This document shows positions 1-6,334 of a stretch of DNA of 17,018 nt, piece by piece. This stretch comes from Comamonadaceae bacterium (lineage in GTDB: Bacteria > Pseudomonadota > Gammaproteobacteria > Burkholderiales > Burkholderiaceae_C). The first letter of the stretch is position 1, and each line of letters opens with the position of its first letter. Where the stretch lies: positions 1-17,018 of the forward strand of contig CANHLD010000020.1 of assembly GCA_947461325.1 (NCBI GenBank), read 5' to 3'. The notes beneath the pieces are model-generated. The model worked only from the letters and a program-made list of their open reading frames with translations, was not told the origin of the DNA and made no database searches. The position numbers were made by a program, and so were the translations under genes.

Positions 1-1076
1 AGGATTGGACTCAGGCACTTCAGGATGTCAATCAGGCTGCGCTGGTTTTGCAAGCTGCCATTGAAAACGTCATTGACGCCGCGCCGGATTTTCAGCGTCT
101 GCATGAACGCTTGTCTGATGTCGTGAGCTTGATTGATTATTTCTCCCATGCTTGCGCCCATGGTTCAGTCCGGTGGGTAGATGTCAGCGCCCATATTCGC
201 TGCATGGAAGCGCCATTGGATATTGCCGATGTGGTGCAAAACAAATTGTTGGATTCGGAGGTTGTGACGGTGCCTGGCACCCACAGCGATCCGGTATCTT
301 TGCCGCGCAGTTGGATTTTCACGTCGGCAACGCTGGGATCTGATCCGCAGCTCACCTGGTTCACAGAGCCTTGCGGATTGAAAAATGCACAGGTTTTGCA
401 AGTGCAGAGTCCCTTCGATTATGAAAACCAGGCGTGGTTGCATGTGCCGCGTCTCATGTCTTCACCCAAAGAGCCCAGCCACAGCGCTGAAGTGGCAGAT
501 TTATCTTTGAAGGTGGCCCGTGCCCTTGGCGGCAGAACGTTGGTGTTGACCACGACGACCCGCGCCTTGCGGGCGATTGGAGAGCAATTACAGGCAGAGA
601 TGGAGGCCCGTCCCGGCTTGGTCATTCTTGTTCAAGGCCAACATCCCAAACGTGAACTCATGCGGCGTTTCAGAGACGCCATTGAGCCGGGCGCAACCGG
701 TTGCGTGCTGGTAGCCACGGCCAGTTTTTGGGAAGGGTTTGATGTGCCCGGTGATGCGTTACAAGCCGTGGTCATTGATAAATTGCCTTTTCCACCGCCT
801 AACGACCCGATGGTTGAGGCCCGCAGTCAACGGCTGGAGTCCCAAGGACGCAGCTCATTCAATGATTATTTTTTACCCGAAGCTGGGGTGTCGCTCAAGC
901 AAGGCGCAGGACGTTTGATACGCAGAGAAACCGATCGCGGCGCCTTGGTGATATGTGATAACCGCTTGGTCAGCACCGCTTATGGTCGGCGTCTGTTGGC
1001 GACCTTACCGCCCATGAGGCGCATAGAGCAACTGCCGGAATTAATTCAGGCCTTGGCTTCAATCACCAAAAATTGA
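1..1076 (+). CDS. DinG/YoaA-family ATP-dependent DNA helicase, C-terminal part (5' truncated by window)
   Basis: This is the second half of a superfamily 2 helicase of the DinG/YoaA/XPD type, which unwinds DNA 5'-3' using ATP and an iron-sulfur cluster. The reading frame is open from base 3 without a start, so the gene begins upstream; a TTG at 48 is internal. Visible motifs in order are TSATLG (near 333-350), SPFDYENQ (near 409-430), a motif V region reading ATASFWEGFDVPGDALQ (near 715-765) followed by DKLPFPPPNDP, and the motif VI arginine finger region QGAGRLIRRETDRGALV (near 901-950). The Walker A, DEAH box and cluster cysteines must lie before the window. DinG and YoaA cannot be separated from this half, so no symbol is given. 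The stop codon lies inside the 3' end of the convergent bamD gene. Family assignment is firm; the exact cellular role is inferred. Confidence 0.9.
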   Translation, partial: DWTQALQDVNQAALVLQAAIENVIDAAPDFQRLHERLSDVVSLIDYFSHACAHGSVRWVDVSAHIRCMEAPLDIADVVQNKLLDSEVVTVPGTHSDPVSLPRSWIFTSATLGSDPQLTWFTEPCGLKNAQVLQVQSPFDYENQAWLHVPRLMSSPKEPSHSAEVADLSLKVARALGGRTLVLTTTTRALRAIGEQLQAEMEARPGLVILVQGQHPKRELMRRFRDAIEPGATGCVLVATASFWEGFDVPGDALQAVVIDKLPFPPPNDPMVEARSQRLESQGRSSFNDYFLPEAGVSLKQGAGRLIRRETDRGALVICDNRLVSTAYGRRLLATLPPMRRIEQLPELIQALASITKN

Positions 1077-1860
1077 ACCAGCTTTTCTTTTCCGGTTTGG
1101 CTGATGCCGGTTTAGGAAAGTATTTGCTGTCAGGAAAAGAGGCTTTCAACACCCGTTGTGTGTCTTCGCTGAGCTGGTTCAGGCCAAGCGCCCGGTAAGA
1201 ATCAATGAGAACGATGAGCGCTGTTTCAGCCGCTTCACTGTTGGGGTAATCATTGAGGGTGGCTTGTGCCCGATTCACGGCGGCTACATAGGCGCCTTTG
1301 TTGTAATAGTGTCTGGCCACCTTGAGTTCGGACTGGGCCAAGATGTTGATGATGTGGCGCATGCGCAAGGTGGCGTCCGCAGAGTATTTGGACTGGGGAA
1401 AGCGCGTCACCAATTCCTTGTAAGCCTCAAATGAGTCACGCGCCGCCATTTGATCACGCTCGGCCAAATCCTGTTTGAACCACTTAGACATCAGTCCCAG
1501 ATCGTCGTTAAAGTTGATGGTGCCTTTGAGGTAGAGGGCGTAGTCAATCGCCGGATTGGCGGGATTGAGTTTCATGAAACGCTCCAGCGTCATCAATGCT
1601 GACACCCGGTCTCCGTTTTTGTATTGCGCATACGCTTTGTCTAGTTGTGCTTGCTGCGCCAACGGTGTGCCCGCCGCGCGACCTTCAAGCTTGTCAAACA
1701 ACACAATGGCTTTGTCGTACACATTGCTAGTCATGATGTCGTTGGCCTCAGCGTAAATTTCCTCAGGCGACATCTTGGCGGTTGCGTCATTGTCATCTGT
1801 GGCACAAGCTGTCAGCAGCGCAGAAACCAACACCATTGATAATGAAAGAAATCTCAACAC
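1063..1860 (-). CDS. bamD: Outer membrane protein assembly factor BamD (ComL/YfiO lipoprotein)
   Basis: BamD is the essential lipoprotein of the beta-barrel assembly machine. It sits on the periplasmic face of the outer membrane and links BamA to the other lipoproteins. The 265-residue product has a lipoprotein signal with hydrophobic core (residues 2-18) and lipobox L16-T-A-C19, so Cys19 would be lipidated. After it come TPR-like helical repeats (about 30-245), including the family-typical stretch LNPANPAIDYALYLKG (98-113), and a short basic tail. Length is usual for the family. The start is GTG: an AAGGG ribosome site lies 5 bases before it, and the next in-frame ATG (residue 9) would remove the charged end of the signal peptide. 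It faces rluD, an arrangement also seen in Escherichia coli (yfiO/rluD). bamB, encoding another Bam lipoprotein, is about 8 kb away. Confidence 0.96.
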   Translation of the reverse strand: MLRFLSLSMVLVSALLTACATDDNDATAKMSPEEIYAEANDIMTSNVYDKAIVLFDKLEGRAAGTPLAQQAQLDKAYAQYKNGDRVSALMTLERFMKLNPANPAIDYALYLKGTINFNDDLGLMSKWFKQDLAERDQMAARDSFEAYKELVTRFPQSKYSADATLRMRHIINILAQSELKVARHYYNKGAYVAAVNRAQATLNDYPNSEAAETALIVLIDSYRALGLNQLSEDTQRVLKASFPDSKYFPKPASAKPEKKSWFNFW

Positions 1861-1865
1861 ATAAA
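1836..1865 (+). promoter_or_regulatory. Candidate sigma-70 promoter for rluD
   Basis: TTGATA (1836-1841, one mismatch to TTGACA) and CATAAA (1860-1865, four of six to TATAAT) are 18 bases apart. Initiation would fall near 1872, about 28 bases before the rluD ATG. The site overlaps the first codons of bamD on the other strand. Read by eye only; short matches of this quality arise by chance. Confidence 0.3.
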
Positions 1866-1871
1866 CCCTTC
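1866..1871 (-). promoter_or_regulatory. bamD ribosome binding site
   Basis: On the minus strand GAAGGG lies 5 bases before the GTG start of bamD. It is one of the clearer Shine-Dalgarno sites in the window and decides the start in favour of the GTG at 1860 over the downstream ATG. Confidence 0.6.
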
Positions 1872-1889
1872 GAACTTTGAACTGAACCG

Positions 1890-1920
1890 ATTATCAACGA
1901 TGCACTCTACAGCCAGCCAA
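1890..1920 (-). promoter_or_regulatory. Candidate promoter for bamD
   Basis: On the minus strand GATAAT (1890-1895; five of six to TATAAT) is preceded by TTGGCT (1915-1920) with a long 19-base spacer. Initiation would be near 1883, about 22 bases before the GTG. The -35 part lies inside the rluD coding start. Weak because of the spacer. Confidence 0.22.
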
Positions 1921-2913
1921 ACCCTTTTGCCGCCATTGCCCGGGGAGGCTGAGCCAGACGACTTGGAGGTAGAGGTAGAGGAGCGGTGTCTGGAGATTCC
2001 AACTGAGCTTCATAAACAGCGCCTAGACCGAGCACTGGTTCAGTTGATGCCAGAATTTTCCCGCAATCACCTCAAACATTTGATAGAGGATGCCTGCGTC
2101 AGTTCAAACGCCTTGCCGACCGCGATTGCCAAAGTGGCCTACCTGGTCAAGGCTGCTGAAATCATCACGGTGCGATTGTTGCCTACCGCGATGTCACAGG
2201 CCTATGTGCCACAGGCCATGGACTTGGACGTTGTTTATGAGGACCCGCATTTGCGAATCATCCATAAACCAGCGGGTCTGGTGGTTCACCCGGCGCCAGG
2301 CAATTGGAGCGGTACCTTGCTCAATGGTTTGCTGGCCATGGACCCGACTGCCGCGCAAGTGCCTCGCGCCGGCATAGTTCATCGCTTGGACAAGGACACC
2401 AGCGGCTTGATGGTGGTGGCACGCACCCGCGCTTGCATGGACGCCTTGGTGCAAATGATTGCGGCACGAGAGGTGCACCGGGAATACCTGGCTGTCAGCC
2501 AACGCCCATGGCGAGGTGAATCCCTGCGCGAGGTGGAATTTGCCATCGGCCGCGACCCCCGGCAGCGTTTGCGCATGGCCGTGGTGGATTTGGAAAAACA
2601 ATCGGGCAAAACAGCGCACACCAGTTTGCAATGCTTAGACAGCAACGACCAGGGTTGTCTGGTCCACTGCACTTTGCATACCGGCCGCACCCATCAAATC
2701 CGGGTTCATATGGCTGCCATCGGGTTGCCCTTATTGGCTGACGGCTTGTATGGCGGTTCTTCCAGCCCATGGATCTCCCGACAATCGCTGCACGCATTCA
2801 GGTTGGGGTTCAAGCACCCTTACAGCAACCGTGATTTACAGTTTGAGTCCCCAATGCCTGACGATATTCAAGCGGCCGTCTCCGGCATGGGGCTGAATAA
2901 CCCCCTCGGATAG
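1900..2913 (+). CDS. rluD: 23S rRNA pseudouridine synthase RluD
   Basis: RluD isomerises uridines of the helix 69 loop of 23S rRNA (1911, 1915 and 1917 in E. coli numbering), late in 50S assembly. The 337-residue product has an acidic N-terminal lead (1-30), an S4 RNA-binding domain (about 38-95) and an RsuA/RluD catalytic domain. The catalytic motif HRLDKDTSGL is at 161-170, with Asp164 the predicted nucleophile. The GRTHQIRVHM motif is at 262-271. No clear Shine-Dalgarno site precedes the ATG at 1900; conserved sequence begins near residue 31, so the first 30 residues are the least certain part. In many proteobacteria pgeF (yfiH) follows rluD; here scpB follows directly. RluC is the main alternative, but divergence from bamD and the motif wording favour RluD. 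Confidence 0.93.
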   Translation: MHSTASQTLLPPLPGEAEPDDLEVEVEERCLEIPTELHKQRLDRALVQLMPEFSRNHLKHLIEDACVSSNALPTAIAKVAYLVKAAEIITVRLLPTAMSQAYVPQAMDLDVVYEDPHLRIIHKPAGLVVHPAPGNWSGTLLNGLLAMDPTAAQVPRAGIVHRLDKDTSGLMVVARTRACMDALVQMIAAREVHREYLAVSQRPWRGESLREVEFAIGRDPRQRLRMAVVDLEKQSGKTAHTSLQCLDSNDQGCLVHCTLHTGRTHQIRVHMAAIGLPLLADGLYGGSSSPWISRQSLHAFRLGFKHPYSNRDLQFESPMPDDIQAAVSGMGLNNPLG

Positions 2914-2938
2914 AATGTTCTATTGTTTCCCCTCGGAT
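2902..2938 (+). repeat. Direct repeat CCCCTCGGAT flanking a short inverted repeat at the rluD/scpB junction
   Basis: CCCCTCGGAT occurs at 2902-2911 and again exactly at 2929-2938. Between the copies is the inverted repeat TAGAA-TG-TTCTA (2911-2922), whose first bases are the rluD stop codon. TAGAAT (2911-2916) also resembles a -10 element 31 bases before the scpB start, but no -35 box is visible. The function, if any, is unknown. Confidence 0.5.
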
Positions 2939-2946
2939 GACCGACT

Positions 2947-3672
2947 ATGAATACCCTGGATGCCAAGCGTGTCCTTGAGACGGCTTTGTTGTGCGCCTCC
3001 CAACCGCTGCAGGTCAGGGAATTGCGCCAACTTTTCCATGACGAACTAGGCGCAGACACACTCAAAACCCTGCTTGAATCGATTCAGCAAGATTGGCAGC
3101 AGCGCGGGCTGGAGTTGGTGAATGTTGCCAGCGGTTGGCGCATGCAAAGTCGGCCTGAAATGCGCGATTTTCTCGACCGCCTGCATCCTGAAAAGCCGCC
3201 CAAGTACTCACGTGCAGCCATGGAGACTTTGGCCATCATTGCGTACCGCCAGCCGGTCACCCGCGGTGACATGGAAGACATTCGTGGTGTGACTGTCAAT
3301 TCGCTCGTGATCAAACAACTGGAAGACCGCGGTTGGGTAGAAGTTATCGGACACCGCGAAACTGTAGGTCGTCCTATGTTGTATGCCACGACACGCCAGT
3401 TTCTGGACGATCTGGGCATTTCTTCGCTGGATCAGTTGCCACCGCTGGAAACTCAAGGTGCGACTGAGGGCTTTTTTGAGCAATTGGCCGTGGCACAAGA
3501 GCCAGACCCGGCACAAATGAACATTACACTGGAAGCGCCTGACAATCCAGACGCGCACAACACCCTTGAAACACCCTATACATCCCTGTCGCAAGCCCAA
3601 GCAGACCCTGCTGTGAAGCCTGCGCCTGACCGCATCACGCATGATGACACTGACACAGGTAACGCCCATTGA
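2947..3672 (+). CDS. scpB: SMC-Scp complex subunit ScpB (segregation and condensation protein B)
   Basis: ScpB is a winged-helix protein that dimerises on the kleisin ScpA and works with SMC in chromosome condensation. The core covers residues 1-165 and shows the family stretches YSRAAMETLAIIAYRQPVTR (87-106), the DIRGVTVNSLVIKQLEDRGW region (111-130) and GHRETVGRPMLYATT (135-149). At 241 residues it exceeds the usual roughly 180-200. The surplus is an acidic, low-complexity tail (about 170-241) with many Asp, Pro, Ala and Thr, probably disordered. scpA is not adjacent in this window. The ribosome site before the ATG is weak (GGA about 9 bases upstream). The stop codon overlaps the start of rluB, suggesting translational coupling. 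Confidence 0.94.
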   Translation: MNTLDAKRVLETALLCASQPLQVRELRQLFHDELGADTLKTLLESIQQDWQQRGLELVNVASGWRMQSRPEMRDFLDRLHPEKPPKYSRAAMETLAIIAYRQPVTRGDMEDIRGVTVNSLVIKQLEDRGWVEVIGHRETVGRPMLYATTRQFLDDLGISSLDQLPPLETQGATEGFFEQLAVAQEPDPAQMNITLEAPDNPDAHNTLETPYTSLSQAQADPAVKPAPDRITHDDTDTGNAH

Positions 3673-4709
3673 CCAAACCCGGCATTCAGTTTGACGACAT
3701 CGTCTCCGGCGCCTACGACGATCAGGCCCCGTCCCCGGCCAACGCCGAGCCTGTCAAACGGGTACTCAGTCCCCAACCCGACACACCCAAGCTGCACAAA
3801 GTGCTGGCCCAATCCGGCTTGGGCTCCCGGTTGGACATGGAGCAACTCATCGCAGACGGCAAAGTGCTGGTCAATGACGAACCGGCTCACGTCGGGCAAC
3901 GCATTCAGTACGGCGACCGCATCAAAGTCAACGGCAAGCCGCTCTTTGTACGTATTGAGCCGCCGCCGCCACGCGTCATTGCTTATCACAAGCCTGCCGG
4001 TGAAATCGTCAGCCGCGACGACCCGCAAAGCCGTCCTACGGTGTTTCGAAAACTGCCACGTTTGCAAACCGGCAAATGGCAATCGGTCGGTCGTCTGGAC
4101 TTGAACACCGAAGGTTTGTTGTTGTTCACCAACTCCGGCGAACTCGCCAACAAGCTCATGCACCCACGTTTTGGTTTAGAGCGCGAATACGCGGTGCGTG
4201 TGCTCGGGCATTTGAGCAATATCGAAAAAGCCAAGTTGCTAGAAGGCGTGCAACTTGAGGATGGCGAGGCCCGATTCGGCAGCCTGGAAGAAGGCGGCGG
4301 CGAGGGCGCGAACTGCTGGTACCAGGTGACAATTCAAGAAGGTCGTAACCGCGAAGTGCGGCGCATGTTCGAGGCTGTCGGTCACGCGGTCAGTCGACTC
4401 ATACGCATACGTTACGGAAAAATGCTGCTGCCGCGCGGCTTGAAACGCGGCGAATGCATGGAGCTTGACGGCGCCGACACCGAGCAGTTGATTCGCAGCG
4501 CCGGTTTGGGCAGGGTTTCGGCCAAACCTGCGGGCGCTCGCCAATCCACACCCTCACCGGCAGCCGCCCGCAAATCTCGCTCGCACAACCCTTTGGCGGC
4601 TGCCAAACCCGAATTTATAGGTGCCGACAGCTTGTCGCGTCAGCGGCGCGACCAAAAATCGAAAGCCTCACGCTCCAAGGCTTTACCGCGCAGGGCTAAA
4701 ATCAGCTGA
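3669..4709 (+). CDS. rluB: 23S rRNA pseudouridine synthase RluB
   Basis: RluB makes pseudouridine at 23S rRNA position 2605 (E. coli numbering), near the peptidyl transferase centre. The 346-residue product has a variable lead (1-38), an S4 domain (about 40-95, beginning PKLHKVLAQSGLGSR), and an RsuA-type catalytic domain with GRLDLNTEGLLLFTN (141-155; Asp144 predicted catalytic) and the EGRNREVRRMFEAVGHAVSRL region (224-244). A basic, low-complexity tail follows (about 285-346), ending in an Arg/Lys/Ser-rich stretch likely to contact rRNA. The start is TTG: a stop at 3660-3662 closes the frame upstream, AGG lies 9 bases before it, and later start codons would cut into the S4 domain. It overlaps the scpB stop by 4 bases. 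RluE or RluF are less likely given the length and S4 domain. Confidence 0.92.
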   Translation: MTKPGIQFDDIVSGAYDDQAPSPANAEPVKRVLSPQPDTPKLHKVLAQSGLGSRLDMEQLIADGKVLVNDEPAHVGQRIQYGDRIKVNGKPLFVRIEPPPPRVIAYHKPAGEIVSRDDPQSRPTVFRKLPRLQTGKWQSVGRLDLNTEGLLLFTNSGELANKLMHPRFGLEREYAVRVLGHLSNIEKAKLLEGVQLEDGEARFGSLEEGGGEGANCWYQVTIQEGRNREVRRMFEAVGHAVSRLIRIRYGKMLLPRGLKRGECMELDGADTEQLIRSAGLGRVSAKPAGARQSTPSPAAARKSRSHNPLAAAKPEFIGADSLSRQRRDQKSKASRSKALPRRAKIS

Positions 4710-4757
4710 TATTGGCTATTCGCCATTATTTTTGTCAACTTACTGGAAACCTTTCTC

Positions 4758-5183
4758 ATGGCTATCGAACGCACGCTCTCCATCATCAAACCCGACGCAG
4801 TCGCCAAAAACGTCATCGGTCAAATTTACAGCCGCTTTGAAGGTGCTGGCCTGAAAATCATCGCTTCTCGCATGGCTCACCTCAGTCGCGGCGAAGCCGA
4901 AGCCTTTTACGGTGTTCACAAAGCCCGTCCGTTCTTCAAAGACCTGGTTGATTTCATGATCTCCGGCCCGGTCATGATCCAAGTGCTCGAGGGCGAAAAC
5001 GCCATCCTGAAAAACCGCGACCTGATGGGTGCAACCGATCCTAAAAAGGCTGACAAAGGCACCATCCGCGCCGATTTTGCTGACAGCATCGACGCCAATG
5101 CTGTGCATGGCTCTGACGGGCCCGACACGGCCGCACAAGAAATCGCGTTTTTCTTCGCCGGCATGAACGTATTCCACCGTTAA
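4758..5183 (+). CDS. ndk: Nucleoside diphosphate kinase
   Basis: Ndk transfers the gamma phosphate of ATP to nucleoside diphosphates through a phosphohistidine, balancing NTP and dNTP pools in the cytoplasm. The 141-residue product is of normal length. It opens with MAIERTLSIIKPDAVAKN, and the active-site motif NAVHGSD (114-120) carries the catalytic His117. The downstream SDGPDTAAQEIAFFF segment is also typical. GGAAA lies 8 bases before the ATG. The 48-base gap after rluB has a weak 4-bp hairpin and T-rich run but nothing I can call firmly. Assignment is essentially certain from family conservation. Confidence 0.98.
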   Translation: MAIERTLSIIKPDAVAKNVIGQIYSRFEGAGLKIIASRMAHLSRGEAEAFYGVHKARPFFKDLVDFMISGPVMIQVLEGENAILKNRDLMGATDPKKADKGTIRADFADSIDANAVHGSDGPDTAAQEIAFFFAGMNVFHR

Positions 5184-5206
5184 AACCCGGCTCGCCCGGT
5201 CGCGCC

Positions 5207-6316
5207 ATGAAAACCAATCTGCTCGATTTCGATCTCGACGGCTTGGTCACATGGTGTCAGGCGCAGGGTGAGAAAAAATTCAGGGCAGTCCAACTGTTCC
5301 GCTGGATACACCACAAAGGTGTGTCGGATTTTTCTCAAATGACCGATCTGGCGCAAAGTCTGCGCCTGATGTTGCATGACAAGGCCGAGGTCAGGGCCTT
5401 GTCCGTGGTTTCCCGCCACAACTCTGCCGACGGCACCATCAAATGGATGTTTGATGTCGGGCAGGGTAATGCCATCGAAACCGTCTTTATTCCCGAAACC
5501 GATCGCGGCACCTTATGTATTTCCTCTCAGGCCGGTTGTGCTGTGGCTTGTCCGTTCTGTTCCACCGGAGCGCAAGGCTTTAGCCGAAATCTCACCACCG
5601 CGGAAATACTTGCTCAACTCTGGTTCGCTGAAACCACTTTGCGGCGTGAACTTGGCATTGATGAACGCGTCATTTCCAATGTGGTGATGATGGGCATGGG
5701 CGAGCCCTTGCAAAACTACGCAGCCTTGGTTCCGGCTTTGAAAACCATGCTTGACGATCACGGCTACGGCATGTCGCGCCGACGGGTGACGGTGTCCACC
5801 TCCGGGGTGGTTCCCATGATCGAACGTCTCAGCCAGGACTGCCCAGTGGCTTTGGCGGTTTCCTTGCACGCCCCCGACGACACGCTGCGTGACCGATTGG
5901 TTCCGCTGAATCAGAAATACCCGCTGGTTGAATTGCTGAATGCTTGTCGTGATTATTTGGCGTATGCGCCTAGGGACTTCATCACATTCGAGTATTGCAT
6001 GCTCGATGGCGTGAACGACTCTGATGCGCAAGCCCGTGCGCTGATCGCGATGGTGCGTCCGCTGCATGGCGAAGCGCTGCCTTGCAAATTCAATCTCATT
6101 CCTTTCAACCCTTTTCCGGCATCCGGCTTGTTGCGCTCGCCGCCTGAGCGCATCAAAGCGTTTGCAGCGTTGCTGTCTGAAGCTGGCATCGTCACCACTG
6201 TGCGTAAGACGCGCGGCGACGACATTGCCGCCGCCTGCGGTCAATTGGCCGGCGATATACAAGACCGCACAGACGTTGCGGGCAGACGTGCCAAAACCAT
6301 TCGCATCCACGCCTGA
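5207..6316 (+). CDS. rlmN: Dual-specificity RNA methyltransferase RlmN (radical SAM)
   Basis: RlmN methylates C2 of adenosine 2503 in 23S rRNA and of adenosine 37 in a set of tRNAs, using a radical SAM mechanism with a methyl-cysteine intermediate. The 369-residue protein has an N-terminal helical domain (1-85), the segment ETVFIPE (91-97) before the core, and the [4Fe-4S] motif C111-x3-C115-x2-C118. The MMGMGEPLQN motif is at 161-170. Cys344 in the context KTRGDDIAAACGQLAG is the expected methylated cysteine. All catalytic cysteines are present and the length is normal. It starts 23 bases after ndk without a clear Shine-Dalgarno site. The C2-methylase wording separates it from Cfr-type resistance enzymes, which methylate C8. 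Confidence 0.97.
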   Translation: MKTNLLDFDLDGLVTWCQAQGEKKFRAVQLFRWIHHKGVSDFSQMTDLAQSLRLMLHDKAEVRALSVVSRHNSADGTIKWMFDVGQGNAIETVFIPETDRGTLCISSQAGCAVACPFCSTGAQGFSRNLTTAEILAQLWFAETTLRRELGIDERVISNVVMMGMGEPLQNYAALVPALKTMLDDHGYGMSRRRVTVSTSGVVPMIERLSQDCPVALAVSLHAPDDTLRDRLVPLNQKYPLVELLNACRDYLAYAPRDFITFEYCMLDGVNDSDAQARALIAMVRPLHGEALPCKFNLIPFNPFPASGLLRSPPERIKAFAALLSEAGIVTTVRKTRGDDIAAACGQLAGDIQDRTDVAGRRAKTIRIHA

Positions 6317-6334
6317 TTACGGCAAAATCTCGTC

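Noticed and set aside
2911..2922. TAGAATGTTCTA as a LexA or other known operator
   Set aside because: It does not fit the CTGT-N8-ACAG form, and five-base arms are too short to name a regulator. Kept only as an unassigned repeat.
3576..4163. Antisense open frame of 195 codons across scpB/rluB
   Set aside because: It crosses two well-supported genes and shows no recognisable motif; a coding shadow.
4713..4733. Possible intrinsic terminator after rluB (TGGC-TATTC-GCCA followed by TTATTTTT)
   Set aside because: The stem has only 4 base pairs and the T-run is interrupted; too weak to call, and ndk follows on the same strand.
5513..6310. Long antisense open frame of 265 codons inside rlmN
   Set aside because: The forward frame encodes a complete RlmN with all catalytic cysteines. 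The antisense product has no recognisable domain and is rich in His, Arg and Gln, as expected from reading a codon-biased gene backwards.
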